Notes: generated by a model from the letters alone, not told the origin. DNA of 64,000 bases from Arthrobacter sp. PM3 (GCF_003352915.1 NZ_CP022314.1:1391295-1455294), one strand, 5' to 3'. Shown: positions 46,068 to 59,048, counted from the stretch's first letter. Made by a program: numbers and translations.

Positions 46068-47192
46068 GTGAAGTTCAGAGTCGAACGGGACGTCCTGGCA
46101 GAAGCCGTGACATGGACCGCCCGGTCGTTGTCTCCGCGGCCGCCCGTTCCCGTCCTTTCAGGCCTGCTCCTGAAGGCTGAAGCCGGTACCGTCAGCCTGT
46201 CGAGTTTTGATTACGAGACCTCCGCCAGGCTTGAAATCCCTGCCGACATCAGCGCCGAGGGCACCATCCTGGTCTCGGGGCGCCTCCTCGCGGACATCTG
46301 CCGCAGCCTGCCTTCGGCCCCTGTCGAGGTTGAAACCGACGGCAACAAGGTGACTCTCACCTGCCGCCGAAGCAGCTTCCACCTGGCCACGATGCCCGAG
46401 GCCGAATACCCGCCCCTGCCTGCCCTGCCCACCATCAGCGGCACAGTTCCCGGCGATTCCTTCGCCCAGGCGGTGTCCCAGGTGATCATCGCGGCCAGCA
46501 AGGACGACACCCTGCCGATCCTCACCGGCGTGCGCATGGAGATCGAAGACGATCTCATCACCCTCCTCGCCACCGACCGCTACCGCCTCGCCATGCGCGA
46601 AGTCCCCTGGAAGCCCGCCACTCCGGGCATCTCCACCAGCGCCTTGGTCAAGGCCAAGACACTCAACGAGGTTGCGAAAACCCTCGGCAGCAGCGGCGAC
46701 ATCAACATCGCCCTCGCCGACGACGACAGCCGGCTTATCGGATTCGAGAGCGGTGGCAGGACCACCACCTCCCTGCTGGTGGACGGCGACTACCCCAAGA
46801 TCCGCTCGCTGTTCCCGGACTCAACCCCGATCCACGCCACCGTGCAGACCCAGGAGCTGGTCGAGGCCGTACGCCGCGTCTCGCTCGTGGCCGAACGGAA
46901 CACCCCGGTCCGGCTCGCCTTCACCCAGGGCCAGCTGCACCTGGATGCCGGCACCGGCGAGGACGCCCAGGCCTCCGAAGAGCTCGAAGCCCAGCTCTCC
47001 GGCGAGGACATCACCGTCGCCTTCAACCCGCACTACCTGATCGAGGGCCTGAGCGTGATCGAAACCAAGTTTGTGCGCTTCTCGTTCACCACCGCGCCCA
47101 AGCCGGCCATGATCACGGCCCAGCAGGACGCCGACGGCGAGGACAAGGGCGACTACCGCTACCTCGTCATGCCCGTCCGGCTGCCCAACTAG
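46068..47192 (+). CDS. dnaN: DNA polymerase III beta subunit (sliding clamp)
   Basis: A 374-residue clamp that dimerises around DNA and tethers the polymerase. The three-fold repeat of clamp domains is visible by spacing; the start KFRVERDVLAEAVTWTARSLSPRPPVPVLSGLLL and end YRYLVMPVRLPN are conserved, the latter forming the hydrophobic protein-binding pocket. It starts at GTG 46068. A strong hairpin follows at 47204-47229. Confidence 0.97.
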   Translation: MKFRVERDVLAEAVTWTARSLSPRPPVPVLSGLLLKAEAGTVSLSSFDYETSARLEIPADISAEGTILVSGRLLADICRSLPSAPVEVETDGNKVTLTCRRSSFHLATMPEAEYPPLPALPTISGTVPGDSFAQAVSQVIIAASKDDTLPILTGVRMEIEDDLITLLATDRYRLAMREVPWKPATPGISTSALVKAKTLNEVAKTLGSSGDINIALADDDSRLIGFESGGRTTTSLLVDGDYPKIRSLFPDSTPIHATVQTQELVEAVRRVSLVAERNTPVRLAFTQGQLHLDAGTGEDAQASEELEAQLSGEDITVAFNPHYLIEGLSVIETKFVRFSFTTAPKPAMITAQQDADGEDKGDYRYLVMPVRLPN

Positions 47193-47203
47193 CCAGCAGC
47201 TAA

Positions 47204-47229
47204 GGCCGTTCCCAGTCCTGGGGACGGCC
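47204..47229 (+). terminator. Hairpin between dnaN and gnd
   Basis: GGCCGTTCCCAG pairs with CTGGGGACGGCC over up to 12 bp with a very short loop, without a T-tract. It may attenuate read-through from dnaN into gnd. Confidence 0.5.
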
Positions 47230-47294
47230 CCGGCCGCCAGCCGGTTGGGTGGGGCCACCCCGGAAGCATCCCAGCGCAGAAAAGAGTTCATACC

Positions 47295-48179
47295 GTGCAC
47301 ATCGGACTGATCGGCCTTGGAAAAATGGGCTTCAACATGCGTGAACGCCTGCGCAACGGCGGGATCGAGGTCACCGGTTTCGACCGCAACCCGGACGTCA
47401 CCGACGTCGCGACCGTGGACGAACTCATCTCCGCCGTCCCGGCACCGCGGATCATCTGGGTCATGGTCCCCGCCGGTGACATCACCGATGCCGTGGTCAC
47501 CGAGCTCGGCAACAAGCTCGACGCCGGTGACCTCGTGATCGACGGCGGCAACTCGCGGTTCACCGAAGACCAGAAGCATGGCGCCGCGCTGGCCGAGAAG
47601 GGCATCCGGTTCGCCGATTGCGGCGTCTCCGGCGGGGTCTGGGGCCTGCAGAACGGCTACGGCCTCATGGCAGGCGGCGCAGCCGCGGACATCGAACGTG
47701 CCCTCCCTGTTTTCGACGCGCTCCGTCCCGCCGGCGAACGTGCCGACAGTTTCGTGCACGTGGGCGGTATCGGCGCAGGGCACTACGCCAAGATGGTGCA
47801 CAACGGGATCGAATACGGCCTGATGCAGGCCTACGCGGAAGGCTACGAACTCCTGGCCGCGAAGGACATCGTCGCCGATCTTCCCGGAACGTTCCGCGCC
47901 TGGCAGAAGGGCACCGTCGTCCGCTCCTGGCTCCTGGACCTCATGGTGAAGGCCCTCGACGAGGATCCCGGACTTGAGTCGATCTCCGACTACGTCGAGG
48001 ACTCGGGTGAAGGCCGCTGGACCGTGGAAGAAGCGATCGCAAACGCCGTACCCGCGCCGGCCATCACCGCGGCCCTCTTCGCCAGGTTCTCCTCCCGCGA
48101 GGACAACTCCCCGGCCATGAAGATGGTGTCCGCGCTGCGCCACCAGTTCGGCGGCCACGCGACCCGGCCGGCCAAGTAA
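47295..48179 (+). CDS. gnd: 6-phosphogluconate dehydrogenase, decarboxylating (short form)
   Basis: A 294-residue oxidoreductase converting 6-phosphogluconate to ribulose-5-phosphate. N-terminal nucleotide motif GLIGLGKMGFNM; substrate motifs DGGNSRFTEDQK, VSGGVWGLQNGYGLMAGG and the catalytic-region HNGIEYGLMQAYAEGYEL. The 300-residue form lacks the extra C-terminal domain of the 470-residue enzyme and is the type found near actinobacterial origins. GTG at 47295. Its presence between dnaN and recF is conserved and has no evident replication role. Confidence 0.93.
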   Translation: MHIGLIGLGKMGFNMRERLRNGGIEVTGFDRNPDVTDVATVDELISAVPAPRIIWVMVPAGDITDAVVTELGNKLDAGDLVIDGGNSRFTEDQKHGAALAEKGIRFADCGVSGGVWGLQNGYGLMAGGAAADIERALPVFDALRPAGERADSFVHVGGIGAGHYAKMVHNGIEYGLMQAYAEGYELLAAKDIVADLPGTFRAWQKGTVVRSWLLDLMVKALDEDPGLESISDYVEDSGEGRWTVEEAIANAVPAPAITAALFARFSSREDNSPAMKMVSALRHQFGGHATRPAK

Positions 48180-48205
48180 TCCTGCCCTGAGGTCCTGAAT
48201 CCCGC

Positions 48206-49411
48206 GTGTACCTAGAAAAGCTTTCGCTCACTGATTTCCGCAGTTATGCCCAGGTCGACCTGAACTTTGAGCCCGGCGTCACCGTCCTGGTGGGGTCCAA
48301 CGGGATCGGCAAAACCAACCTGATGGAAGCGATCGGGTACCTGGCAACGCTGAGCTCGCACCGGGTCAGCACGGACGCGCCGCTGTTGCGCTTCGGCACC
48401 GAACGGGCGATGATCCGGGCCAGGCTGGTCCGCGGCGAGCAGGCCACTGTTCTTGAACTGGAAATCAACGCGGGCAGGGCCAACCGCGGACGGATCAACC
48501 GCAGCAATCCGGTCCGGGCCCGGGACCTGCTCGGTATCTGCCAGACCGTCCTGTTCGCACCGGAGGATCTGGCCCTGGTCAAGGGCGACCCGTCCAACCG
48601 CCGCCGCTTCCTGGACGAACTCCTGGTCAGCCTCATGCCGCGCCATGCCGCGACCCGGAGCGATTACGACCGCGTCCTGAAGCAGCGCAACGCCCTGCTC
48701 AAGTCGGGTCGGGCCGGAAAATTCAGCGCCGGCCATGAGGCGACGCTCGATGTCTGGGACCAGCACATGGCGCGGGCCGGAGCCGAACTGCTGCACGCGC
48801 GGCTGGAACTTGTGGAGCTCCTGCAGCCGCACCTGAAAAACGCCTATGCCCAGCTCACCGACGGCTCCAAGGAGGCCCGCGCGGTGTACCGGTCCACGCT
48901 GCAGGACATCCTCGACGACGACGGCGCCAGCACCGGCGCCGGCACCGGCGTCAGCACGGCGGTCCCGTCCGAGGACCTGCGCGCGCTTTCAGTGGAGCAG
49001 CTCACCGACCGGTACATCCAGGCCTTTGCCGCGGCGCGCCGCAAGGAACTGGAACGGGGCATCTCCCTGGTGGGCCCGCACCGTGACGAACTGGAGCTCG
49101 TGCTCGGGTCGGCCCCGGCCAAGGGCTACGCCTCGCACGGGGAGACGTGGTCCATGTGCCTGTCCCTGCGGCTGGCGTCCTACTACGTCATGCTCGACGA
49201 CGCCCGCACCGGCGGCTCCCCGCCGATCCTGATCCTGGACGACGTCTTTGCCGAGCTTGACGTGCAGCGGCGGCGTAAACTGGCCGCAATAGTATCCGGC
49301 GCCGAGCAAGTGCTGGTCACTGCCGCCGTCGAGGAAGACATCCCGGCGGAACTGACCGGACGGCGGGTGAAGGTCATCCCGGGAGGAATCGATGAGCAGG
49401 ACAATCGATGA
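48206..49411 (+). CDS. recF: DNA replication/repair protein RecF
   Basis: A 401-residue SMC-like ATPase that helps load RecA at gaps. Walker A GSNGIGKTNLMEAIGYLA follows the typical LEKLSLTDFRSYAQVDLNF; the signature/Walker B region is WSMCLSLRLASYYVMLDD and ILILDDVFAELD. An Ala/Gly/Thr-rich insert (ASTGAGTGVSTAV, about 240-252) looks like a loop. GTG at 48206; the stop overlaps the next start in ATGA. Confidence 0.96.
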   Translation: MYLEKLSLTDFRSYAQVDLNFEPGVTVLVGSNGIGKTNLMEAIGYLATLSSHRVSTDAPLLRFGTERAMIRARLVRGEQATVLELEINAGRANRGRINRSNPVRARDLLGICQTVLFAPEDLALVKGDPSNRRRFLDELLVSLMPRHAATRSDYDRVLKQRNALLKSGRAGKFSAGHEATLDVWDQHMARAGAELLHARLELVELLQPHLKNAYAQLTDGSKEARAVYRSTLQDILDDDGASTGAGTGVSTAVPSEDLRALSVEQLTDRYIQAFAAARRKELERGISLVGPHRDELELVLGSAPAKGYASHGETWSMCLSLRLASYYVMLDDARTGGSPPILILDDVFAELDVQRRRKLAAIVSGAEQVLVTAAVEEDIPAELTGRRVKVIPGGIDEQDNR

Positions 49412-49968
49412 ATGAGGAGACCGGCGGCGGCCTGCAGCCGGGCCGCGAGCCCGACGAGATCGATGCGGCCCAGGCCGCCCTCAACCGGATGCGCGAGGCG
49501 GCAGCGGCCCGCGGCGAGATCCGGCGCGCGGTCCCGCGGTCCGGAACCGGCGCCCGGAAACCCGCCGGCAGCGCACGGGGAACCCGCGGGTTCTCGCAAT
49601 TCCACGGCACCGGCAGGGATCCGCTGGGCCTGGGCAAGGTGGTGGGGCGCCTGGTGGCCGAACGCGGCTGGACCTCGCCCGTCGCCGTCGGCTCCGTCAT
49701 GGCCCAGTGGCCGGCCCTGGTGGGACCGGAAATCTCCGCCCACTGCACGCCTGAGAGTTTCACGGACACCACCTTGCATGTCCGGACGGATTCGACGGCG
49801 TGGGCGACCCAGTTGCGGTTGCTCAGCGGCAGCCTGCTGGAAAAGTTCCGCACCGAACTCGGTGACGGCGTTGTCACCAGCATCCAGGTGCTCGGGCCGG
49901 CCGCCCCGAGCTGGCGCAAGGGCCTCCGGACAGTCAACGGCCGCGGGCCGCGGGACACCTACGGGTAG
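49408..49968 (+). CDS. dciA: DciA-family (DUF721) protein, helicase loader
   Basis: A 186-residue protein of the DUF721/DciA family, the ancestral factor that loads the replicative helicase DnaB in bacteria lacking DnaC. A disordered Arg/Gly-rich N-terminus (about 1-65) precedes the KH-like core (LGLGKVVGRLVAERGWTSPVAVGSVMAQWPALVGPEISAHCTPESF, then LHVRTDSTAWATQLRLLSGSLLEKF). ATG overlaps the recF stop by 4 bases. Located between recF and gyrB as in most Actinobacteria. Confidence 0.92.
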   Translation: MNEETGGGLQPGREPDEIDAAQAALNRMREAAAARGEIRRAVPRSGTGARKPAGSARGTRGFSQFHGTGRDPLGLGKVVGRLVAERGWTSPVAVGSVMAQWPALVGPEISAHCTPESFTDTTLHVRTDSTAWATQLRLLSGSLLEKFRTELGDGVVTSIQVLGPAAPSWRKGLRTVNGRGPRDTYG

Positions 49969-50417
49969 CCCCGGCATACCCGCCGGCCCCGCGCCCGCCC
50001 GGCTCCAGCAGCCATAACGGCGCACCGGATATGAAGCAGTTCTTGCAAAAACCCTTGAAAATTCCGCAAGCGGCGTGTAGGGCGCTTGAACGCCCGGGAG
50101 CCGTATAGGCACCCTAGGGCTGGGCCCCGAAAGCCTTGCAGGGGGAGCCAGCGGCCTCCCAGCGGCAGTTTCCGGCGCGTTTGGCCGCGGGGAATGCGGG
50201 TTTGGGTCCGCTAACACGATAGAATTGTGGTAGATAACTGGGCGCCGGTGAAACGTTGACTGAGTCCGTTTCCGACGCCATTCGGGCGTGCGGCGGACGG
50301 AGTCCCGCAGTCAGCGGCGAAACCGGCGCCGCCAGTGACGTGCCTGTTGGCAGGAGCCCTTTCCACGGAAGAGGCAAGGGCCGGCCTTCAACGAACATAG
50401 AGGAGTCGAAAGCGCCT
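49969..50417. other. dciA-gyrB intergenic region
   Basis: About 450 bp without a recognisable gene. It should contain the gyrB promoter; GATAGAAT near 50218-50225 is a plausible -10. The gyrB frame stays open to a TTG at 50256, so a longer N-terminus is formally possible. Confidence 0.5.
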
Positions 50418-52505
50418 GTGGCTAACGACAATGCAGAGATCCCGGCAGTGGAAGACGACACGGTAGGGGCGCCCGAAACGGCCCCGTCCGGGACGCCGAC
50501 ACCGCGCGAATACGGCGCCAGCGACATCACGGTCCTCGAAGGCCTTGAAGCGGTTCGGAAGCGACCGGGCATGTACATCGGTTCCACCGGACCCCGCGGT
50601 CTCCACCATCTCGTCTATGAAGTGGTGGACAACTCTGTCGACGAGGCTCTGGCAGGGTACTGCACCCACATCGAAATCGTGCTGCAGGCCGATGGCGGCG
50701 TCAAAGTGGTGGACAACGGCCGCGGCATTCCGGTCGACATGCACCCGACGGAGCACAAACCCACGGTCGAGGTCGTCATGACCATCCTGCACGCCGGCGG
50801 CAAGTTCGGCGGCGGCGGCTACGCGGTCTCCGGCGGCCTGCACGGCGTCGGCATCTCCGTGGTCAATGCGCTCTCCAGCAGGGTCGAGACCGAGGTCCGC
50901 CGGCAGGGCCACGTCTGGCGGATGTCTTTCGCCGACGGGGGCAAGCCGCAGGGCAGCCTGGTCCAGGGCGAGGAAACCACGGAGACCGGCACCACCCAGA
51001 CGTTTTACCCGGACGGCAGCATCTTCGAGACCACGGAGTTCGACTTCGAGACGCTCCGGGCCCGCTTCCAGCAGATGGCGTTCCTGAACAAGGGCCTGCG
51101 CATCACGCTGACCGATGAGCGCCACTCCGCGGCGGAGGCGTCCGAAGACGCCGACCTCGACCTCGATGCGGTGGTAACCGAGGGCGAAGTCCCCGCCGAA
51201 TTCCACACCGTGGTTTACCAGTACGACGATGGCCTGCTGGACTACGTCCGGCACCTGAACTCCGGCAAAAAGGTCGATGTGGTCCACGAGGACGTCATCG
51301 CCTTCGAAACCGAGGACACGGAGCGGCACATTGCCCTGGAAATGGCGATGCAGTGGACCAACGCCTATTCCGAGAGCGTGCACACGTACGCCAACACCAT
51401 CAACACGCATGAGGGCGGCACCCACGAAGAAGGCTTCCGCGCCGCGATGACGTCGCTGATCAACCGCTACGCGCGGGAGAAGAACATCATCAAGGAAAAG
51501 GACGACAACCTCACCGGTGACGACATCCGCGAAGGCCTGACGGCCGTCATTTCCGTCAAACTCTCCGAACCCCAGTTCGAGGGCCAGACCAAGACCAAGC
51601 TGGGGAACTCCGAGGTCAAGGGCTTTGTCCAGCGCGTTGTCACCGACGGCCTGGGCGACTGGCTCGAGCGTAACCCCGGACCTGCCAGGGACGTGATCCG
51701 CAAAGCCATTTCTGCCGCCCAGGCCCGCATGGCCGCGCGGAAAGCCCGCGACAACGCCCGCCGCAAGAGCCCGCTCGAGTCCTTCGGCATGCCCGGCAAG
51801 CTCTCCGACTGCTCCTCCAAGAACCCGGAGAAGTGCGAGGTCTACATCGTGGAGGGTGACTCGGCCGGCGGCTCGGCCAAGCGCGGCCGCAACCCCGAGA
51901 CCCAAGCCATCCTGCCGCTCCGCGGCAAGATCCTGAACGTGGAACGGGCACGCCTGGACAAGGCCCTCGGCAACGCAGAGGTCCAGTCCATGATCACGGC
52001 CTTCGGCACCGGCATCGGCGAGGACTTCGACCTCGCCAAACTGCGGTACCACAAGATCGTCCTCATGGCCGACGCCGACGTCGACGGCCAGCACATCACC
52101 ACCCTGCTGATGACGCTGCTGTTCCGCTACATGCGGCCGCTGATCGAAAACGGCTTCGTGTACCTCGCCCAGCCGCCGCTGTACCGGATCAAGTGGTCCA
52201 ACGCCCCGCACGACTACGTCTACAGCGACCGTGAACGCGACGCAAAGCTGCTCTCCGGCCAGGCCGCCGGCCGCCGGATCCCGAAGGACAACGGCATCCA
52301 GCGCTACAAGGGCCTCGGCGAGATGGACTACACCGAACTGTGGGACACCACCATGGACCCCGAACACCGGACCCTCCTGCAGGTCACGATGGACGACGCC
52401 CTGGCGGCGGACCAGATCTTCTCCGTCCTGATGGGCGAGGACGTCGAATCGCGCCGAAACTTCATTCAACAGAACGCCAAGGACGTGCGGTTCCTGGATA
52501 TCTAG
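50418..52505 (+). CDS. gyrB: DNA gyrase subunit B
   Basis: A 695-residue ATPase subunit of gyrase. The GHKL ATP site is [26 protein letters not shown] and [15 protein letters not shown]. The Toprim domain has [31 protein letters not shown] and the metal-binding [10 protein letters not shown]-terminus [21 protein letters not shown] is standard. GTG at 50418 ([13 protein letters not shown]) is preferred over the longer frame from 50256, which lacks conserved sequence; GAGGAG lies 12 bases upstream. Confidence 0.96.
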   Translation: MANDNAEIPAVEDDTVGAPETAPSGTPTPREYGASDITVLEGLEAVRKRPGMYIGSTGPRGLHHLVYEVVDNSVDEALAGYCTHIEIVLQADGGVKVVDNGRGIPVDMHPTEHKPTVEVVMTILHAGGKFGGGGYAVSGGLHGVGISVVNALSSRVETEVRRQGHVWRMSFADGGKPQGSLVQGEETTETGTTQTFYPDGSIFETTEFDFETLRARFQQMAFLNKGLRITLTDERHSAAEASEDADLDLDAVVTEGEVPAEFHTVVYQYDDGLLDYVRHLNSGKKVDVVHEDVIAFETEDTERHIALEMAMQWTNAYSESVHTYANTINTHEGGTHEEGFRAAMTSLINRYAREKNIIKEKDDNLTGDDIREGLTAVISVKLSEPQFEGQTKTKLGNSEVKGFVQRVVTDGLGDWLERNPGPARDVIRKAISAAQARMAARKARDNARRKSPLESFGMPGKLSDCSSKNPEKCEVYIVEGDSAGGSAKRGRNPETQAILPLRGKILNVERARLDKALGNAEVQSMITAFGTGIGEDFDLAKLRYHKIVLMADADVDGQHITTLLMTLLFRYMRPLIENGFVYLAQPPLYRIKWSNAPHDYVYSDRERDAKLLSGQAAGRRIPKDNGIQRYKGLGEMDYTELWDTTMDPEHRTLLQVTMDDALAADQIFSVLMGEDVESRRNFIQQNAKDVRFLDI

Positions 52506-52564
52506 CGGCAAACGCCCCCTAATATTCCAGAGCTGATATATACCTGAAACGGAAAATATAGACT

Positions 52565-55308
<2,744 letters not shown>

Positions 55309-55312
<4 letters not shown>

Positions 55313-55941
55313 GTAATTCCGACTCATATCCCAACCCGAGCAGCGGCGCACCGGGCGGAGTGCGGCAACCCGCCGCCGCGCCGCGGGTAGGCGCTCCCTC
55401 GCGTCCGCAGCAGCGTCCGGGGGTCTCGGGCGCCTCCGCCGGTACCGGCCAGCGTCCGCCGGCCCCCGGCCAGCGCCCCGCCGCGCCGGGACAGCGTCCT
55501 GCCGTTCCCGGCCAGCGCCCTGCCCAGTCCGGCGGGCAGAACACTGCGGGCCTGGTCAAGCCTGCCCCCAAGGCGAAGGTCCGCCGCGCCAGGCTGCTGG
55601 TCAGCAAGGTGGACCCCTGGTCCGTTCTGAAGATGGCATTCCTGCTCTCCGTGGCCCTGGGCATCGTCACCGTCGTGGCGGCAATCGTCCTCTGGACCGT
55701 CCTGGACCTGACTGGCATCTTTGACCAGGTGGACAGCCTGCTGGGAACCCTGGCGGGCACCGAGGGCGGCGGCTTCGAACTGAAGAAGGTGGCCTCCCTG
55801 GGCCAGGTGGCCTCGTTCGCCACCATCATCGCCGTCATCAACGTGGTGCTGCTGACGGCGCTGTCCATGCTGTCAGCGGTGCTGTACAACATCGCCGCGA
55901 CGCTCGTGGGCGGCATCGGCGTGACCCTCACGGACGACTAA
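55309..55941 (+). CDS. DUF3566 membrane protein
   Basis: A 210-residue protein. The first 80 residues are a Pro/Gln/Arg-rich tract with repeated PGQRPAxPGQRP units. Two membrane helices ([31 protein letters not shown] and [41 protein letters not shown]) are joined by about 45 residues. DUF3566 genes follow gyrA in most Actinobacteria; function unknown, presumably linked to envelope or division. GTG start overlaps the gyrA stop by 4 bases. Confidence 0.92.
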
Positions 55942-56049
55942 AACCCGGCCATGTCCGCGGAATTCCCCGGAATTCCGCGGAGAAATGCCTCGATTTGAGA
56001 TCGGGCCGGGATGTGCTGTAAAGTCATATCTCGGCCCGATGAGGCATCG

Positions 56050-56123
56050 GGGCGTATAGCTCAGGCGGTTAGAGCGCTTCGCTGATAACGAAGAGGTCCC
56101 AGGTTCAAGTCCTGGTACGCCCA
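56050..56123 (+). tRNA. tRNA-Ile (anticodon GAT)
   Basis: A 74-nt tRNA with acceptor pair GGGCGTA/TACGCCC, anticodon loop CTGATAA, and T-arm GGTTCAAGTCC. The CCA end is not encoded (ACGG follows), so it requires the CCA-adding enzyme. Confidence 0.97.
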
Positions 56124-56191
56124 CGGAACCTGTACTGGTTCTACGGAGGAAAGTGAAGGTCCGTCCACGACGGAACCGGAACGGAGTGCGT

Positions 56192-56308
56192 GTGAAGAAG
56201 TTGCTGGTTATCGCAGCTACGGTCGCAGGCGTGTTCCTCTACAGAAAAGTACAGGAATCCGAAGCCCGGAAAGTTCTCTGGAGCAACTCAACCGACACGG
56301 TTGATTAG
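56192..56308 (+). CDS. DLW-39 family small protein
   Basis: A 38-residue peptide starting at GTG 56192: KKLLVIAATVAGVFLYRKV, then a charged half ending NSTDTVD. An N-terminal membrane helix with a short cytoplasmic tail fits the DLW-39 family, which sits between tRNA-Ile and tRNA-Ala near gyrA in Micrococcales; the family's DLW motif appears as VLW here. An in-frame GTG at 56186 would add two residues. Function unknown. Confidence 0.85.
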   Translation: MKKLLVIAATVAGVFLYRKVQESEARKVLWSNSTDTVD

Positions 56309-56379
56309 CCCGGAGCCTTGGGTCGGAAGCCGGAAAGCGGCAGCCGAACCTAGGGTATGATAGTCGGGTTGCTTCTTAT

Positions 56380-56455
56380 GGGGGCATGGCGCAATTGGTA
56401 GCGCACCTGCTTTGCAAGCAGGGGGTTCGGGGTTCGAGTCCCCGTGCCTCCACCA
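56380..56455 (+). tRNA. tRNA-Ala (anticodon TGC)
   Basis: A 76-nt tRNA including an encoded CCA (56453-56455). Acceptor GGGGGCA/TGCCTCC shows the G3-U70 wobble that identifies tRNA-Ala; anticodon loop TTTGCAA. Confidence 0.97.
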
Positions 56456-56460
56456 TAGGA

Positions 56461-56498
56461 AAAGTCCCGGATCGCGAAACGCGGTCCGGGACTTTTTT
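56461..56498. terminator. Bidirectional terminator between tRNA-Ala and cupin genes
   Basis: A 16-bp stem with one G-T pair (AAAGTCCCGGA...TCCGGGACTTT, inner CGCG/CGCG, AAA loop) followed by T6 on the plus strand; the reverse complement ends in an AAA-flanked stem, so it can serve both converging genes. It ends at the cupin stop codon. Confidence 0.92.
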
Positions 56499-56866
56499 CA
56501 TTCTTTCGGTTTGGCGTAGTCCGCCATCCCCTGCCAGTCGATGAACACATAAGGCTCATCGCCGAGCACCCAGGCATCGTGACCCGGCGGGATGACGCCG
56601 AAGTCGCCCGGCCCGAATTCCAGCTCCTCGCCGTCGTCCATAACCACTTTGATGCGACCGGAAATCGTGTAGCCGGTGTGGCTGGCCTGGCAGCTGTCCG
56701 TCTTGGCGATCGGTTTGACGTGATCGGACCATTTCCAGCCCGGCAGGAACGTGGCCCGGCCAACGGGGCCGGCCTCGAGATTGACGAGCTCCACCTGACC
56801 CATACCGTCGGCAACAGGACGTGTTTCTTCCGGATCGTCCAGGCTCTTGCGGATCATTGACGCCAT
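56498..56866 (-). CDS. Cupin-domain protein
   Basis: A 122-residue single-domain cupin. The fold is recognised from VGRATFLPGWKWSDHVKPI, HTGYTISGRIKVVMDDGEELEFGPGDFGVIPPGHDAWVLGDEP; the usual metal-binding His pair of motif 1 is only partly kept (DHVKP), and GDEPYVFIDWQG ends the barrel. It probably binds a small ligand. ATG at 56866 (MASMIRKSL) follows AAGGAGACC. Unlinked to the tRNA operon. Confidence 0.88.
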   Translation of the reverse strand: MASMIRKSLDDPEETRPVADGMGQVELVNLEAGPVGRATFLPGWKWSDHVKPIAKTDSCQASHTGYTISGRIKVVMDDGEELEFGPGDFGVIPPGHDAWVLGDEPYVFIDWQGMADYAKPKE

Positions 56867-56995
56867 GATGGTCTCCTTCTTCGATGATGGTGATACCGGA
56901 ATGTGAGACCGCAGTTTAAGCGTGGCACCGCGGTATTCGCCGGTCAAGGATCAGCACCCTCAGGGCCATTGACATCCGCCCACTAGTGTTGGACC

Positions 56996-57940
56996 GTGAC
57001 CTTTTTACTCGCCGCCGTTGGAGTACTGGGCGTGGCGTCCTCCGGACCCCTTATTGCCGCCACTCTCGGCGCCACGTCCGTCAGTGCACTCGCCATCGCC
57101 TTCTGGCGCAACGCGATCGGCTCCGTCGTCATGGCCGGTCCTGTGCTGGTGCGCGACGCACGCCAGTTCGGACGCGTGACCGGGGCTGAATTCCGATGGT
57201 CCCTCGCCGCTGCGGTGGCCCTGGCATTGCACTTTGCCTGCTTCATCAGCTCCCTGCAGCTGACGTCCGTCGCGGCCGCGACGGCACTCGTGTGCCTGCA
57301 ATCGGGCTGGATCGCGGTGTTCCAGCTTTTCCGGGGCGTCCGGCACCGCTGGCCCGTGCTCGTGGGACTGGGAATCGCGTTCGGCGGCGTCGTGACCATC
57401 ACCGGCTTTGATATGGGCACCTCGCCCGAGGCGCTCCTCGGCGATCTCCTGGCGGTGGCCGGCGGGGCCCTGGCGGGCATCTACACGCTCGCCGGAGGCA
57501 AAGCCCGGCAGAGCATGGGGACCGGCGTCTACACGACGCTCTGCTACGGCATGTGCGCCGCGATCGTGGCCGGCATGGCGCTGCTGGCCGGTCAGCCGCT
57601 GGCAGGGTTCGAGGCCGCCGGCTGGCTGGGGATTCTCGCTATCACCGTCTGCGCCCAGCTCGTGGGCCACACGGCGTTCAACCACCTGCTGGCGACGATG
57701 AGCCCGTTGCTCGTGTCCATGATCATCCTGCTGGAAATCCCGGGTGCGGCGCTCCTGGCTGCCGCATTCCTGGCAGAGACGCTCCCGGTCGGGACCTATG
57801 CGGGGCTGGCGATGATCCTGGTGGGACTCGCCGTCGTCGTCCTGGGGCAGCGGAGGTCGCGCACCGTCCGCGGCGGCGCAGTGGCACCGGGTGCGGAGGG
57901 ACCCGGTACGGAGCGGCTGATAGAGCTCGGCACCGATTAG
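56996..57940 (+). CDS. EamA/DMT-family transporter
   Basis: A 314-residue membrane protein with ten predicted helices in two EamA repeats (FLLAAVGVLGVASSGPLIAAT... and LLGDLLAVAGGALAGIYTLAGGKARQ...). It resembles RhaT/YdcZ-like exporters of amino acids or metabolites. GTG at 56996. Substrate unknown. Confidence 0.9.
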   Translation: MTFLLAAVGVLGVASSGPLIAATLGATSVSALAIAFWRNAIGSVVMAGPVLVRDARQFGRVTGAEFRWSLAAAVALALHFACFISSLQLTSVAAATALVCLQSGWIAVFQLFRGVRHRWPVLVGLGIAFGGVVTITGFDMGTSPEALLGDLLAVAGGALAGIYTLAGGKARQSMGTGVYTTLCYGMCAAIVAGMALLAGQPLAGFEAAGWLGILAITVCAQLVGHTAFNHLLATMSPLLVSMIILLEIPGAALLAAAFLAETLPVGTYAGLAMILVGLAVVVLGQRRSRTVRGGAVAPGAEGPGTERLIELGTD

Positions 57941-57964
57941 TCGCGGCACCAACCGACTGCGTGG

Positions 57965-58837
57965 CTACTGGCCGCCCCGTCGGGCCGGCTGGGCCGTGTT
58001 GACCGTGTGGATGGCGCGGAGAAGCTTGGCCGGGAAGTAGACGGAGAAGAACACCACCATGGGGGCTTTCAGCGCCATCTTCTTAACGTTGTGGGCCTTG
58101 TAGGTGCGGTCAAAGCGCGTCACGTAGTAGCGGTAGTCCCGGGGCGAGTCCTCCAGCCGCCGGGCCGACATCCCCGAGATCATCTGGGGCCAGTACTGGA
58201 TCCTGAGGTCGTGGTCGGCCAGGTGCAGCGAGAGGTCGATGTCCTCGTGCATTTCGTCGCGTTCGTCCCGGCAGGTGTCGGCGCGGATGGTCTCCCAGGC
58301 CGAGCGGCGCAGGGCCATGTTGGAGCCGAAGAGGAAGTGGTACTGGTGTTTGGCGAGCCTGAGCATCAGCTGCCGCATTTTGTCGTCCGCCTTGAGCCCG
58401 AACCGGCGCATCGGCATGTCGTAATAGACTACGGGCCCGGTCGCCGCGTGGACCGACTCGTCCGCGAAGGCCTTCTGCACCTGCTCCACCCAGTCCGGCT
58501 CGAGCACGGAGTCAGCGTCGATGCGGCCGAGGATGTCGCCGGTGGCGTGGTCGAGGCCGAAATTGCGGGTCGGAATCAGCCCCTGGTCGCGGTCCTGGCT
58601 GAGCAGGATGATGGGACTTTCCGGATACTCCAGCTGCATCTGCCGCACGATCTGTGCCGTGCGGTCCTTGGACATGTTGTCCACCACGATGATTTCGTGG
58701 GCCGGCACCGACTGGTACACCGCGGCAATGAGGCACTGCCGGATAACGCTTTCCTCGTTGTAGGCCGGGATCACCACAGAAACAGCCGGCGGCGGAGCAG
58801 TAAGCAAGGCGTCCTGGGGTGATCTGTGCGGTGACAT
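57965..58837 (-). CDS. Family 2 glycosyltransferase
   Basis: A 290-residue GT-A enzyme. VSVVIPAYNEESVIRQCLIAA starts the nucleotide-sugar domain, with VVDNMSKDRT and the metal-binding DADSVLEPDW; SAWETIRADTCRDERDEMHEDIDLSLHL holds the ED catalytic-base pair. One C-terminal hydrophobic stretch (MALKAPMVVFFSVYFPAKLL) may attach it to the membrane. ATG at 58837 (MSPHRSPQ) chosen, removing 41 unconserved residues. Likely envelope glycan or lipid glycosylation; acceptor unknown. Confidence 0.9.
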   Translation of the reverse strand: MSPHRSPQDALLTAPPPAVSVVIPAYNEESVIRQCLIAAVYQSVPAHEIIVVDNMSKDRTAQIVRQMQLEYPESPIILLSQDRDQGLIPTRNFGLDHATGDILGRIDADSVLEPDWVEQVQKAFADESVHAATGPVVYYDMPMRRFGLKADDKMRQLMLRLAKHQYHFLFGSNMALRRSAWETIRADTCRDERDEMHEDIDLSLHLADHDLRIQYWPQMISGMSARRLEDSPRDYRYYVTRFDRTYKAHNVKKMALKAPMVVFFSVYFPAKLLRAIHTVNTAQPARRGGQ

Positions 58838-59048
58838 CACCACCAACTTAGCATCCGGGCCGCCGTCGAAACCGGGCTGCGGCGCGGCATGACGCGCCGG
58901 CGGGCCAGCCAGGCATGGCGCCCGGGCACGCAGGGCGGCAACAGCGGCCGGGCACAACAAAGGGAGGGCTCCCGCCGTGGCGGAATCCCTCCCTCGTCGG
59001 ATCCGGTGTCTGACCCTGTACCTGCTCGGACCGGCGTTCCGGCCGGTA

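Noticed and set aside
47756..47763. CACGTG inside gnd as a further parS
   Set aside because: Only the central six bases match; the flanking GTTT/AAAC arms are absent.
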